Shown in pieces: positions 22,945 through 30,947 of a stretch of 37,761 bases of DNA. Position 1 is the first letter of the stretch. Every line of letters begins with the position of its first letter. The notes beneath the pieces are model-generated. The model did not search any database. It was not told the origin of the DNA and saw nothing but the letters and a program-made list of their open reading frames with translations. The position numbers were made by a program, and so were the translations under genes. Source of the DNA: Clostridiales bacterium (GTDB lineage: Bacteria > Bacillota > Clostridia > Saccharofermentanales > Saccharofermentanaceae); assembly GCA_017615325.1 (NCBI GenBank), contig JAGAAI010000015.1, forward strand, positions 1 to 37,761. Reading direction: 5' to 3'.

Positions 22945-25080
22945 TTATACGGTCTTAACAGTAAAGATGTAATTGGTATTCTGGCCCGGGTTATGTGCGA
23001 GATAAAACAGTTTGAAATAGAGTTTCCCTGTCTTTTCTGCTTCAAATTCATAAACAGCTGTCTTTTCCCACCTGTTGAATTTGTCACTCACGACAGCCGC
23101 GCTTGAACTCATGTTGTCAGAATAAAACATGGTGATGGTCATATACGGCTCGGCAAACCTTTCAAAATATACAGGCATCTCAAACTTGTATTTCTTACCT
23201 TTGCTTACATTTAAAACAAACCAGTCTTCATCATAGGTATTGCCTATTACGTTTTTCTCATAGGACCCGCACTCGCCCTTTATTTTTTTGCCGACTTTGA
23301 TCTCTGTTGCCGAAAGATAGGAATTATTCGGCTCTTTCTCATTGATCGTATCAGCAGGAGTCTTCTTTTTGCCGGTGTAATTGTCAACGGAACTGTCAAA
23401 CTTATAGATGAAGGTAACCATCTGACGTCTCAGGCAATTGCCGTCAGGCTGAAATGTCCCGTCTTCATAACCTGCAACGATCTTCTTGGAAGAAGCCCAT
23501 AGAACAGCATTATAGAAATAATCACTCTTCTTTATATCAGAGAACTTGTTCTTGCCTGAGGCAGGCTCAGGAGCACCTGCAAGCCTCCAAAGGAATGTTA
23601 CGGCATGTTTTCTCTTGCAGATCTTCTGAGGGCCGAACGTTCCGTCCTTATAGCCTTCAACGATACCGTTCTCATTGCCCCAGAGTACTGCTTTATAGAA
23701 ATAATCTGTTTTCTTAACGTCCGAGAAAACGCATTTTGAAGTCTTAGGCTTTGGTGATCCTGCAAGTCTCCAGAGGAATGTCACCATCTGTGCTCTTGTA
23801 CAGTCGTTAGCAGGCTTAAACTGAGTCTGACCGTTATAACCTTTGACAACATTTTTCTCTGTCATGTCATAAGTCGGCTTGTACCAGAACTTTGATGCAT
23901 CCTTTACATCTTTATATACTACATTGACTTTGACGATGATCTCCTCTGCCCCTTTTCCATGAACATAAGCTGTTCCTATCTTTTTGGCAGTGATAATGCC
24001 GTAATCAACTGAAACAATTGAAGGATCAGTGGATTCCCAGCTAACATTGCTGATAGCTCCGCTTTTTTCAAGCAGCAACAATTCGCTCTTGTTTTCGAGT
24101 TTTATGGTATAATCCTTGCCTTTTTCGACAATCTTGTTTTTGATCCTTTGTCCGGGTTTAGATGAACTTGAATTATCGATAAGTTTCTTATCAGCCATGA
24201 ACTTCATCAGAGCCTTAGTGATCCTTCTGCCGACATTATAGGAATAAATTGTGCTCTCGGCGACAATTATGCCTGATATATAATTGTCCTTATTAAAGAC
24301 CGGCCCGCCGCTGTTGCCTTGGACAGCGTCTGCAGTAAAACTGAAAAGCTTGTCCTTCCCTATCGTCTTCTTCTTTCTTCCAACCTTATAATAAACGCCT
24401 AAAGTCAACTTGCTCTTAGATTCTTTTAATGGCTGTCCGTCTGTTGTATAGCCGCAGACTTTGAACTCCTGCTTTGTCAGATCAGAATTTGAGAATGCTT
24501 TTACGCCAAAATGACCGAGAACCTTGCCGACAGGTTTTTCAAATTCAACGATAGCATAGTCGTTTTCAGGATCGCTGATCCCTTTTTCAACATTGGCCAT
24601 ATAATTATCATCGTAGAAGACATTCTTGCAGCCGTTAGTATAGGCAAAACTGGAACCATCTTTACTGTTATAGCCAAAATAACATTGTATCGAACTGAGC
24701 TTATATCCGCACAAAGGACATATTACGCAATGCCCTGCGGTCAGCATCGTATTGTCTGATATAAGAAAACCGGAACCGAATTCAGAATGACCACAGGGGA
24801 ATGAAGTCCTCATATGTGCAATGGCAGAATAAGGATATTTAGTTGTATCGGAAATGATCTTTCTGTCGTCCTTGCCTATAACAGATTCAGGAACAAAAGA
24901 GGTAGACAATTCAAAGCTTTCGTCAGGTCCGGCAAAGCTTGATATCTTACATTCGCCGCAGGATCCATCTTCCCCAATATCTTTATCCGTAACAGATGCT
25001 GATACAGGAGCTGCAACAACGCCCATGCCCATAGTAACAGTAAGGAATAAAGCAAATACTTTAATTGACAAGTTTTTCAT
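22945..25080 (-). CDS. Secreted trypsin-like serine protease with three SLH domains and PPC-like C-terminus
   Basis: 711 residues. A signal peptide (about 1-29, ending APVSAS) is followed by a V8/trypsin-like domain (about 65-300) with an intact triad: H117 in MLTAGHCV, D174 in ENDYAIVEF and S257 in QGNSGGPVF. Unusual cysteines occur at C41-x2-C44 and as C118-x2-C121-x2-C124 right behind the catalytic His. A short Ig-like segment (around 320-385, ISNVSWESTDPSIVSVD) is followed by three SLH repeats (about 390-560, GYNGQTQFKP, GYKDGTFGP, GYEDGTFQP). The C-terminal 130 residues resemble a pre-peptidase C-terminal (PPC) domain (NEKEPNNSYLSATEI and EFEAEKTGKLYFKLF). It is probably anchored to the wall by the SLH modules. 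AAGGAGG precedes the ATG. Substrate unknown. Confidence 0.9.
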   Translation of the reverse strand: MKNLSIKVFALFLTVTMGMGVVAAPVSASVTDKDIGEDGSCGECKISSFAGPDESFELSTSFVPESVIGKDDRKIISDTTKYPYSAIAHMRTSFPCGHSEFGSGFLISDNTMLTAGHCVICPLCGYKLSSIQCYFGYNSKDGSSFAYTNGCKNVFYDDNYMANVEKGISDPENDYAIVEFEKPVGKVLGHFGVKAFSNSDLTKQEFKVCGYTTDGQPLKESKSKLTLGVYYKVGRKKKTIGKDKLFSFTADAVQGNSGGPVFNKDNYISGIIVAESTIYSYNVGRRITKALMKFMADKKLIDNSSSSKPGQRIKNKIVEKGKDYTIKLENKSELLLLEKSGAISNVSWESTDPSIVSVDYGIITAKKIGTAYVHGKGAEEIIVKVNVVYKDVKDASKFWYKPTYDMTEKNVVKGYNGQTQFKPANDCTRAQMVTFLWRLAGSPKPKTSKCVFSDVKKTDYFYKAVLWGNENGIVEGYKDGTFGPQKICKRKHAVTFLWRLAGAPEPASGKNKFSDIKKSDYFYNAVLWASSKKIVAGYEDGTFQPDGNCLRRQMVTFIYKFDSSVDNYTGKKKTPADTINEKEPNNSYLSATEIKVGKKIKGECGSYEKNVIGNTYDEDWFVLNVSKGKKYKFEMPVYFERFAEPYMTITMFYSDNMSSSAAVVSDKFNRWEKTAVYEFEAEKTGKLYFKLFYLAHNPGQNTNYIFTVKTV

Positions 25081-25110
25081 AGGGCCCCTCCTTTTTGATA
25101 GATAAAATAT

Positions 25111-25138
25111 AACATAAAAAATGAGACTGGAAAATCAA
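25111..25138 (-). promoter_or_regulatory. Putative promoter of the SLH protease
   Basis: Minus-strand TTGATT (25138-25133) and TATGTT (25116-25111), 16 bases apart, lie between the upstream terminator and the ATG at 25080. Pattern match only. Confidence 0.35.
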
Positions 25139-25140
25139 TA

Positions 25141-25170
25141 AAGGCTGTCTCTTTATCTTGAGACAGCCTT
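25141..25170 (-). terminator. Terminator after the thioredoxin-like lipoprotein gene
   Basis: A perfect 11-base stem, AAGGCTGTCTC (25141-25151) with GAGACAGCCTT (25160-25170), and an 8-base loop. On the minus strand it is followed by TTATTGATTTT. It separates the lipoprotein operon from the protease gene. Confidence 0.82.
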
Positions 25171-25189
25171 TGTTGTTATAGTCAGGCTT

Positions 25190-25780
25190 TTATTTGCAGC
25201 TGCAAGATGGCGGCGTAGGTGTGATGTGAGGTTCATTGCTTATAAATCTCGGCAGTTGAAAATCCAGTTCTCCTTTTATGGGACCGCCTGTTTGATCAAG
25301 ATAGCTATAGCCATCAGAATCTACAAAGATCATTCTCGGATAGGCTGTAACAGAATATGCATCAACAGCACTGTTATCAAGATCATAGTAAGCTGTTATA
25401 AAGAGCCCCTGCATCAAGGCAATAGCAGCGTCGCGGGATGCCATTGGAATCTTGCTTAAGTGAACGGGCATGAAGACTATGTCATCGCCATATTTTCTGT
25501 TTGCGTTATCCAGATCAGTCAGATCAGTTCTTGCATCAGAATAACAATAATCACTCCAAAGATATATGACTACCGGCTTCCCCTTATAATCACTAAATTG
25601 CACCTTGTTGCCGGCTGCATCATATACAGTAAAATCCGGTGCCTTTTCCCTTTCAGAAGCTTCAGTATTGCCCGAAAATTCGCCTATTACAAAATCCAGA
25701 TCAACTGCGTCACACGAAGCAAAGATCAGTGATGCAGACAGAACGATCGCAATAACTTTAATTAACTTCATAATGTCCAT
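25190..25780 (-). CDS. Thioredoxin-fold (TlpA/redoxin-like) lipoprotein with single active-site Cys
   Basis: 196 residues. Signal peptide with lipobox IFASC23. A redoxin-like fold is seen in APDFTVYDAAGNKVQFSDYK, KPVVIYLWSDYC, then AYPRMIFVDSDGYSY, where the cis-proline loop is YPRM. The usual CxxC of TlpA-like thiol oxidoreductases reads C79-Y-S-D82, so the resolving cysteine is Asp. The C-terminus ends PPSCSCK, a Cys-x-Cys pair that might take part in thiol chemistry. It could be a one-cysteine redoxin or may have lost redox activity. ATG 25780 is preceded by GAGGGG at about 6 bases, better placed than the second ATG (25771). It is last in a three-gene run with two small membrane proteins. 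Confidence 0.8.
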   Translation of the reverse strand: MDIMKLIKVIAIVLSASLIFASCDAVDLDFVIGEFSGNTEASEREKAPDFTVYDAAGNKVQFSDYKGKPVVIYLWSDYCYSDARTDLTDLDNANRKYGDDIVFMPVHLSKIPMASRDAAIALMQGLFITAYYDLDNSAVDAYSVTAYPRMIFVDSDGYSYLDQTGGPIKGELDFQLPRFISNEPHITPTPPSCSCK

Positions 25781-25816
25781 ATAAACCCCTCACCCCCACT
25801 TGGATCAACAGGCTCT

Positions 25817-26164
25817 CTAGAATAATAGCATCAACGAAGATCCATATGCAGAGACATTTGAAGCAAATGCAAAAATAAATCCGAACAAAGCCATCATGAT
25901 CAATGATTCAATCAATCCACAGATCGACAGGATCAGACCGACAACTCCTTTTGCCTTTCTGTCTTCAAGCTTATTTGCTTCTTTAATACTGACAGCAGCA
26001 ATTACTATCCCAACGATACCGATTACAGCAGCGATCCCGTAGCCGAATATCATCCCCATATAATCACTTCCCATAATAGTTACAGAACATACTATGCTCG
26101 GGACTATGATCGAAGCTGCTCCCAATAGAATTGCAATCACCTGCTTTGCTGTGTTGTCAAACAT
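25817..26164 (-). CDS. Small integral membrane protein (DUF4190-like)
   Basis: 115 residues with three hydrophobic segments, about 8-30 (VIAILLGAASIIVPSIVCSV), 36-62 (MIFGYGIAAVIGIVGIVIAA) and 74-103. The pattern of a Lys/Glu-rich hinge (KEANKLEDRKAKGVVGLILS) between segments is like DUF4190-type proteins of Bacillota. Function unknown. GGAGGG is upstream of the ATG. The stop is 36 bases before the lipoprotein gene. Confidence 0.65.
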   Translation of the reverse strand: MFDNTAKQVIAILLGAASIIVPSIVCSVTIMGSDYMGMIFGYGIAAVIGIVGIVIAAVSIKEANKLEDRKAKGVVGLILSICGLIESLIMMALFGFIFAFASNVSAYGSSLMLLF

Positions 26165-26221
26165 TTTTCTTTTCCCTCCTAAATTCCAAATGATTTATTA
26201 TTAATCTGCCTTTTGGCAGTA

Positions 26222-26626
26222 TTAACCGACTACTCCCATAAATTGCAATATAACTTCATTAGGCACAAACATGTGTATGTAAAGCATTATGGTAAACAAT
26301 ATGCCTCCCAAAGAAGCAAATACTCCCAATATACATCCGCCTAGCATGTGAATGCTCTTAGATCTGATCGAATAAGGAAGATTCATGAATGACATTATAA
26401 GCCCTGCTACTCCTAATACCAGCGAGAATATACCAAGGAGAGAGGGCACAAAAACATCATGGTATTTTGAGAATTGCATGAAACAATAAAAAGTCAAAGC
26501 GATTGAACCAAAACCAAGAATAGGATAAAGATATAATATTCCCCTGGAAGGATTATATATCTCTGTATTATACCAATAGTTCCGTCCGGTATTATTATCT
26601 AATAATTCCCTAAGCCAGTCATTCAT
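26222..26626 (-). CDS. Small integral membrane protein, unknown function
   Basis: 134 residues from ATG 26626 (MNDWLRELL), with GGGGGGA about 7 bases upstream. A soluble, Asn/Tyr-rich N-terminus (NTGRNYWYNTEIYNPSRG) precedes three to four hydrophobic segments, about 30-50, 62-82 and 96-122. A hinge SIRSKSIHMLGGCILGVFAS and the segment order resemble the next gene, so the two may be distant paralogues. First gene of the short minus-strand run ending at the terminator 25141-25170. Confidence 0.6.
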   Translation of the reverse strand: MNDWLRELLDNNTGRNYWYNTEIYNPSRGILYLYPILGFGSIALTFYCFMQFSKYHDVFVPSLLGIFSLVLGVAGLIMSFMNLPYSIRSKSIHMLGGCILGVFASLGGILFTIMLYIHMFVPNEVILQFMGVVG

Positions 26627-26728
26627 AATAAATCCCCCCACATTTCATACAGCACATTCGCTGCATCCATCCCTTGAAAAAGATATTACTAAACTGTTAA
26701 CTGTTTGTAAATATGCAAAATATTCAAG

Positions 26729-26754
26729 TCGGGATATTTTCGAAAATATCCCGA
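26729..26754. promoter_or_regulatory. Perfect 26-bp palindrome
   Basis: TCGGGATATTTTC and GAAAATATCCCGA are exact complements with no spacer. It lies about 100 bases upstream of the small membrane protein gene and behind the metY terminator. It lacks a following T-run on either strand, so a protein-binding operator is as likely as a terminator. Confidence 0.5.
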
Positions 26755-26767
26755 TTATTCAACTTAT

Positions 26768-26804
26768 ACAAAAACAATCCTGCAAAGGATAAACCTATGC
26801 AGGA
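26768..26804 (-). terminator. Terminator of the metY transcript
   Basis: On the minus strand TCCTGCA (26804-26798) pairs with TGCAGGA (26784-26778). An inner AGG/CCT extends the stem. It is followed by TTGTTTTTGT. It lies about 30 bases after the metY stop. Confidence 0.75.
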
Positions 26805-26831
26805 CCGCTCGAATAAATATATTTATGTATA

Positions 26832-28109
26832 TCAGATCTTCTCAAGCGCCTTCTTGATATCCTCGATGATGTCATCAGGATCCTCAAGACCTACGGAGAA
26901 CCTGATAAGATCTGCAGGGATACCTGCTTCCTTAAGCTGCTCATCGGAGAGCTGTCTGTGAGTGTGGCTTGCAGGATGCAGGAGCATTGTCTTACAGTCT
27001 GCAACATGTGTTGCAATTGTAACGAGCTCTAAGCTGTCCATAAACTTGATGGACTGTTCACGTCCTCCCTTGATACCGAAGCACATTACACCGCAAGTTC
27101 CGTTAGGGCAATACTTCTGACCAAGGTCGTAGTACTTGTCACCCTTAAGACCGGGATACTTGATCCATGCGATACGGTCATCAGACTCAAGGAATTCAGC
27201 GATCTTCTGGGCATTCTGGCATACACGGGGCATACGTACAGCAAGAGACTCAAGACCTAACTGGATGTAGTAAGCGTTCTGAGGAGACTGTATGCAACCG
27301 AAGTCGCGCATGAGCTGAGCAGTTGCTTTGGTGATATAAGCACCCTTACCGAATGCAGTTGCATAAGTAAGACCATGGTAAGATTCGTCAGGTGTTGTAA
27401 GTCCGGGGAACTTTTCGGCACTTGCCATCCAGTCGAAGTTACCGCTGTCGATGATGGCACCGCCAACTGATGAACCGTGACCGTCAATGTACTTAGTCGT
27501 GGAATGAGTTACGATATCGCAGCCGAATTCGATAGGTCTGCAGTTAACGGGAGTTGCGAATGTGTTATCCATGATGAGCGGGATACCGTTGTTGTGTGCA
27601 AGAGCAGCAAACTTCTCGATATCGAGGACACAGCATGTAGGATTGGTGATAGTCTCACCGAAAACGCACTTAGTATTGGGCTTAACATACTTCTGGAGTT
27701 CTTCCAAAGGAAGGTCCTGATCAACGAAGGTACAATCGATACCCATCTTCTTCATGGTAACGCCGAAAAGATTATATGTTCCTCCATAGATGGAAGACGA
27801 TGTGATGAAGTGATCACCTGCTTCACAGATATTGAAGATAGCGAAGAAGTTAGCAGCCTGACCGGATGATGTCAGCATTGCAGCAGCTCCTCCCTCCATC
27901 TCGCAGAGCTTATTAGCTACGAAATCATTTGTAGGATTCTGCAGCCTTGTGTAGAAGTATCCTGAAGCCTTAAGATCGAAGAGATCTCCCATATCTTCTG
28001 ATGTAGCATACTTCCAGGTCGTGCTCTGATAGATCGGAACCTGTCTGGGCTCGCCGTTGCCGGGCTTATAGCCGCCGTGAAGAGCAATAGTATCGATTTT
28101 CTTGTCCAT
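26832..28109 (-). CDS. metY: O-acetylhomoserine sulfhydrylase (MetY type)
   Basis: PLP enzyme of the Cys/Met metabolism family, 425 residues. It makes homocysteine (or methionine) directly from O-acetylhomoserine and sulfide (or methanethiol). Markers are IALHGGYKPGNGEPRQVPIY, the substrate-site YFYTRLQNPTNDF, and the PLP lysine K206 in HSTTKYIDGHGSSVGGAIID. The length over 420 and the wording of these motifs favour MetY over cystathionine gamma-synthase. AAGGAGG precedes the ATG. It follows tldE by only 29 bases, though functional coupling is not obvious. No SAM riboswitch fits in that gap. Confidence 0.93.
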   Translation of the reverse strand: MDKKIDTIALHGGYKPGNGEPRQVPIYQSTTWKYATSEDMGDLFDLKASGYFYTRLQNPTNDFVANKLCEMEGGAAAMLTSSGQAANFFAIFNICEAGDHFITSSSIYGGTYNLFGVTMKKMGIDCTFVDQDLPLEELQKYVKPNTKCVFGETITNPTCCVLDIEKFAALAHNNGIPLIMDNTFATPVNCRPIEFGCDIVTHSTTKYIDGHGSSVGGAIIDSGNFDWMASAEKFPGLTTPDESYHGLTYATAFGKGAYITKATAQLMRDFGCIQSPQNAYYIQLGLESLAVRMPRVCQNAQKIAEFLESDDRIAWIKYPGLKGDKYYDLGQKYCPNGTCGVMCFGIKGGREQSIKFMDSLELVTIATHVADCKTMLLHPASHTHRQLSDEQLKEAGIPADLIRFSVGLEDPDDIIEDIKKALEKI

Positions 28110-28138
28110 TTATCTTTCCTCCTTATTATAGAACCCTA

Positions 28139-29485
28139 TCAATTCTCGCCTGATACGTTTATCTGCCCTACATATACGGACGGGCTGAAGAACTCCCCGT
28201 TTGAGTTCGGAAGGGATCTTGTATCGTTGGCGATCTCTTTAACGTTAAGCATAATATCATAAAAATTGCCTGCTATGGTGATCTGTTCAACAGAATCAGC
28301 AACTTTCCCGTCTTTTATAAGGTATCCTTCGCTAAGGAGCGAGAAATCACCGCTGATCGGGTTAAGGCCGGCATGAAGACCAGAGACATCAGTAATAAAA
28401 AGGCCTTCACCTATATCCTTGGCTATCTCATCGACGCTCCTATTCCCTGCTTTGATCACAACATTGGTAACCGAAGTGCCGCCAAATCCGTTACCGGTTG
28501 ACTTACAGCCTTCCTTATAAGCTGATTTGAGATTATAGAGCGCTGTTGTAAAGACACCGTCCTTAATGATGTCTTTATCCATCGTAAGAACGCCTTCTCC
28601 GTCGAAAGGCACCTTGTTATATGCCTTCTCATACATAGGATATTCAGAGAAGTTAAAGCAGTCAGATGCGATCTTTTCGCCCACTCTGCCATTTAGAAGA
28701 GATAAGCCCTTCTGCATAGAATATGCATAGAAGTTGGATAAAAACGATCCAAAGAGACTTATGAATGCTTCATTTTCGATGATAGTCTCATAAGGACCTG
28801 ACTTTATGGATTTAGCTTCGAGCTTAGGCAGGAGCTTGGAAGTAAGCCTGTCAATGAATGCCTTCTCATCGAAAAGATCTATATCCTTGCCATACCAGAA
28901 ATCTCCGCCGCTCTTTACGACTTCACCTGATAATGCCCTGCAGCCTGCTACGACCGTCAGGATATCCGAATCCTTAAGAACCTTTAAGCCCTTGGAATTG
29001 ACCAGGATATCAGGACCTTTGCTGCAGGAGATCCTGAGATAGTCAACGGCTGCAATCTTGTCTGATGATTTAAGAAGGTTCTTCTCAAGACTTAATCCAA
29101 GATCGACAAAGCGCTTATATGTATTCTTACCATATGCTTCGTTTACAGGTTTATAGATAAGCTCACTGTGTTCTGGATCACAGTAGATAAAGTCGGGGTC
29201 TTCGTCATCTAAGACTTTGCAGTTGTCAGAAGCTGAATTTAAGAGAAAGTCGATTGCCTCATCTGTAAATTCAGTTGTATGAGCGCGGCCCATCTGACCG
29301 TTCATCTTAGCTTTGAAGCTGATCCCTCTGCCGGTCGAGTTTTCAAAAGAAGATACTTCACCGAACAAGATCTCTATAGCCATCGAACTGTCGGCAGAAT
29401 ATGCAGCCTGAGCTTCTTCAAAACCGAATTCAACAGCTTTATCAACGATCTTCTTTAAGAATGATTCAACATATTCAAGATCCAT
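28139..29485 (-). CDS. tldE: TldE/PmbA-type metalloprotease partner subunit
   Basis: 448 residues of the TldD/PmbA family but without the HExxxH zinc site present in the neighbouring TldD. Visible family features are VDKAVEFGFEEAQAAYSADS at the N-terminus, FENSTGRGISFKAK, and the C-terminal GLHAGLNPISGDFSLLSEGY. TldD and TldE form a heterodimer that cleaves unstructured peptides and matures modified peptides such as microcin B17. No such precursor is seen in the window. GGGGGAA precedes the ATG. It is 12 bases downstream of tldD. Confidence 0.9.
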   Translation of the reverse strand: MDLEYVESFLKKIVDKAVEFGFEEAQAAYSADSSMAIEILFGEVSSFENSTGRGISFKAKMNGQMGRAHTTEFTDEAIDFLLNSASDNCKVLDDEDPDFIYCDPEHSELIYKPVNEAYGKNTYKRFVDLGLSLEKNLLKSSDKIAAVDYLRISCSKGPDILVNSKGLKVLKDSDILTVVAGCRALSGEVVKSGGDFWYGKDIDLFDEKAFIDRLTSKLLPKLEAKSIKSGPYETIIENEAFISLFGSFLSNFYAYSMQKGLSLLNGRVGEKIASDCFNFSEYPMYEKAYNKVPFDGEGVLTMDKDIIKDGVFTTALYNLKSAYKEGCKSTGNGFGGTSVTNVVIKAGNRSVDEIAKDIGEGLFITDVSGLHAGLNPISGDFSLLSEGYLIKDGKVADSVEQITIAGNFYDIMLNVKEIANDTRSLPNSNGEFFSPSVYVGQINVSGEN

Positions 29486-29497
29486 ATCGATTCCCCC

Positions 29498-30886
29498 TTA
29501 CTCAGCATCTCGTCCGCCGACGATTATTGAAGACACCCTGATCGTAGGCTGGCCGACGGTTACAGGAACGTTGCCGGATAAAGAACCGCACATACCGGCA
29601 GAGAGTTCAAGGTCATTACCGACCTTATCGATGTTCATGAGGACTTCCCCGCCCTTACCGATAAGCGTTGCGCCTCTGACGGGCTCAGCGATCTTACCGT
29701 TCCTGATCATATAGCCTTCATCTACAGCGAAGTTGAATTCGCCTGTTGCAGGATCGACAGAACCACCGCCCATGCTTGCAGCATAAAGACCGTACTCTGT
29801 ATCTGCGATGATATCATCATGTGTATCATTGCCTGCACAGATATAGGTATTGCTCATACGGGATGTGGGAGCATAAGCAAAGCTCTCTCTTCTTGAGCAG
29901 CCCGTTGCCTTGCTGTTCATCCTGCGGGCGCCGAGTTCATCTATAAGATAATTCTTCAATATACCGTTTTCGATAAGGAGAAGGTCGGAGGATTCATGGC
30001 CTTCATCATCTGTAGCGTAAGAACCCCATTCACCCTTGATCCTTGCATTGTCTCTTGCTGATACAACAGGAGATGCGATCTGCTGGCCAAGTTTATCAGT
30101 TAGATAAGAATTCTTTATACCTACTGATGTAGACTCCAGAGCATGTCCGCAGGCTTCATGGAATATAACACCGCCAAAGCCGTTATTGATAACAACAGGC
30201 ATCTTTCCAGACGGAGCATAACCGGCATTAACCATACGGATAGCCTTGTCACAACATTCACGGGTCTTATCCAGGAGAGGATATTCATTAAGGAATTCAA
30301 AACCTCTTAATGTACCGGGAGCAAGTCTTTGAGACTGCTTCTCATTGCCTTTGGTAGCGATAGCTTCAATAGCTAATCTGATCCTGGTGCTTTCCTCTTC
30401 CTTGTTAAGGCCGTTGGAATTGATTATTCTTGCAATCCTTGTGGAAGTCTTGAGGCTGCATGTTGACTGAGTTATGGCAGGATCGTAATTCTCCATGATC
30501 GATGAAGCCTGCTTTAAGTAATCAACGAATTCCTGCTTGGAAAGATCCAAAGGATGCTTCTTTATATCGGAAAGGGTCGTCCTGCAAAGATCTTCGATCT
30601 CTTTAATCTTTGCCCCGTCGCCCTTCTTTATTGCACTGGCAGCCTCCCGGGTAAGGTTCATGAGGACTTCTTCGTCACTGTCATTGGAATAAACATATAC
30701 AACGTTCGTTCCGGACATGAGCCTGATGCCGTATCCGGTATCAAAACCGGAATCAGCCTTCATAACTCTGCCATTGAGCATACCGACATTCTGGTATTTG
30801 AAATCTTCTATAAAAACTTCAGCAAGGTCGGCACCGCTTTGCATGCCGCAATCTATTATGTCTGAGATAAGCCTGTCAGATAACAT
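29498..30886 (-). CDS. tldD: TldD metalloprotease subunit
   Basis: 462 residues. The zinc site HEACGH (about residue 240, GVIFHEACGHALESTSVG) is intact. Other markers are DTGYGIRLMSGTNVVYVYSN near the N-terminus, GATLIGKGGEVLMNIDKVG and the C-terminal MCGSLSGNVPVTVGQPTIRV. It pairs with TldE encoded directly after it. Its ribosome binding site (GAGAGG, 6 bases before ATG 30886) lies in the 3' arm of the terminator hairpin of the gene before it, and the terminator's T-run fills the space to the start codon. Expression may therefore be low or conditional. Confidence 0.94.
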   Translation of the reverse strand: MLSDRLISDIIDCGMQSGADLAEVFIEDFKYQNVGMLNGRVMKADSGFDTGYGIRLMSGTNVVYVYSNDSDEEVLMNLTREAASAIKKGDGAKIKEIEDLCRTTLSDIKKHPLDLSKQEFVDYLKQASSIMENYDPAITQSTCSLKTSTRIARIINSNGLNKEEESTRIRLAIEAIATKGNEKQSQRLAPGTLRGFEFLNEYPLLDKTRECCDKAIRMVNAGYAPSGKMPVVINNGFGGVIFHEACGHALESTSVGIKNSYLTDKLGQQIASPVVSARDNARIKGEWGSYATDDEGHESSDLLLIENGILKNYLIDELGARRMNSKATGCSRRESFAYAPTSRMSNTYICAGNDTHDDIIADTEYGLYAASMGGGSVDPATGEFNFAVDEGYMIRNGKIAEPVRGATLIGKGGEVLMNIDKVGNDLELSAGMCGSLSGNVPVTVGQPTIRVSSIIVGGRDAE

Positions 30887-30928
30887 AAAAAACCTCTCTT
30901 TCTGACATCAAAGCAAGAAAGAGAGGTT
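30887..30928 (-). terminator. Terminator of the acyl-CoA synthetase gene, overlapping the tldD ribosome site
   Basis: A perfect 13-base stem, AACCTCTCTTTCT (30891-30903) with AGAAAGAGAGGTT (30916-30928). On the minus strand the 3' arm ends in GAGAGG and is followed by T residues up to the tldD start codon at 30886. It can stop transcription, and in any read-through RNA it would hide the tldD ribosome site. Confidence 0.85.
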
Positions 30929-30947
30929 GTAGATCACTGATTATCGA

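Noticed and set aside
28110..28138. SAM-responsive leader before metY
   Set aside because: Only 29 bases separate metY from tldE, too little for an S-box.
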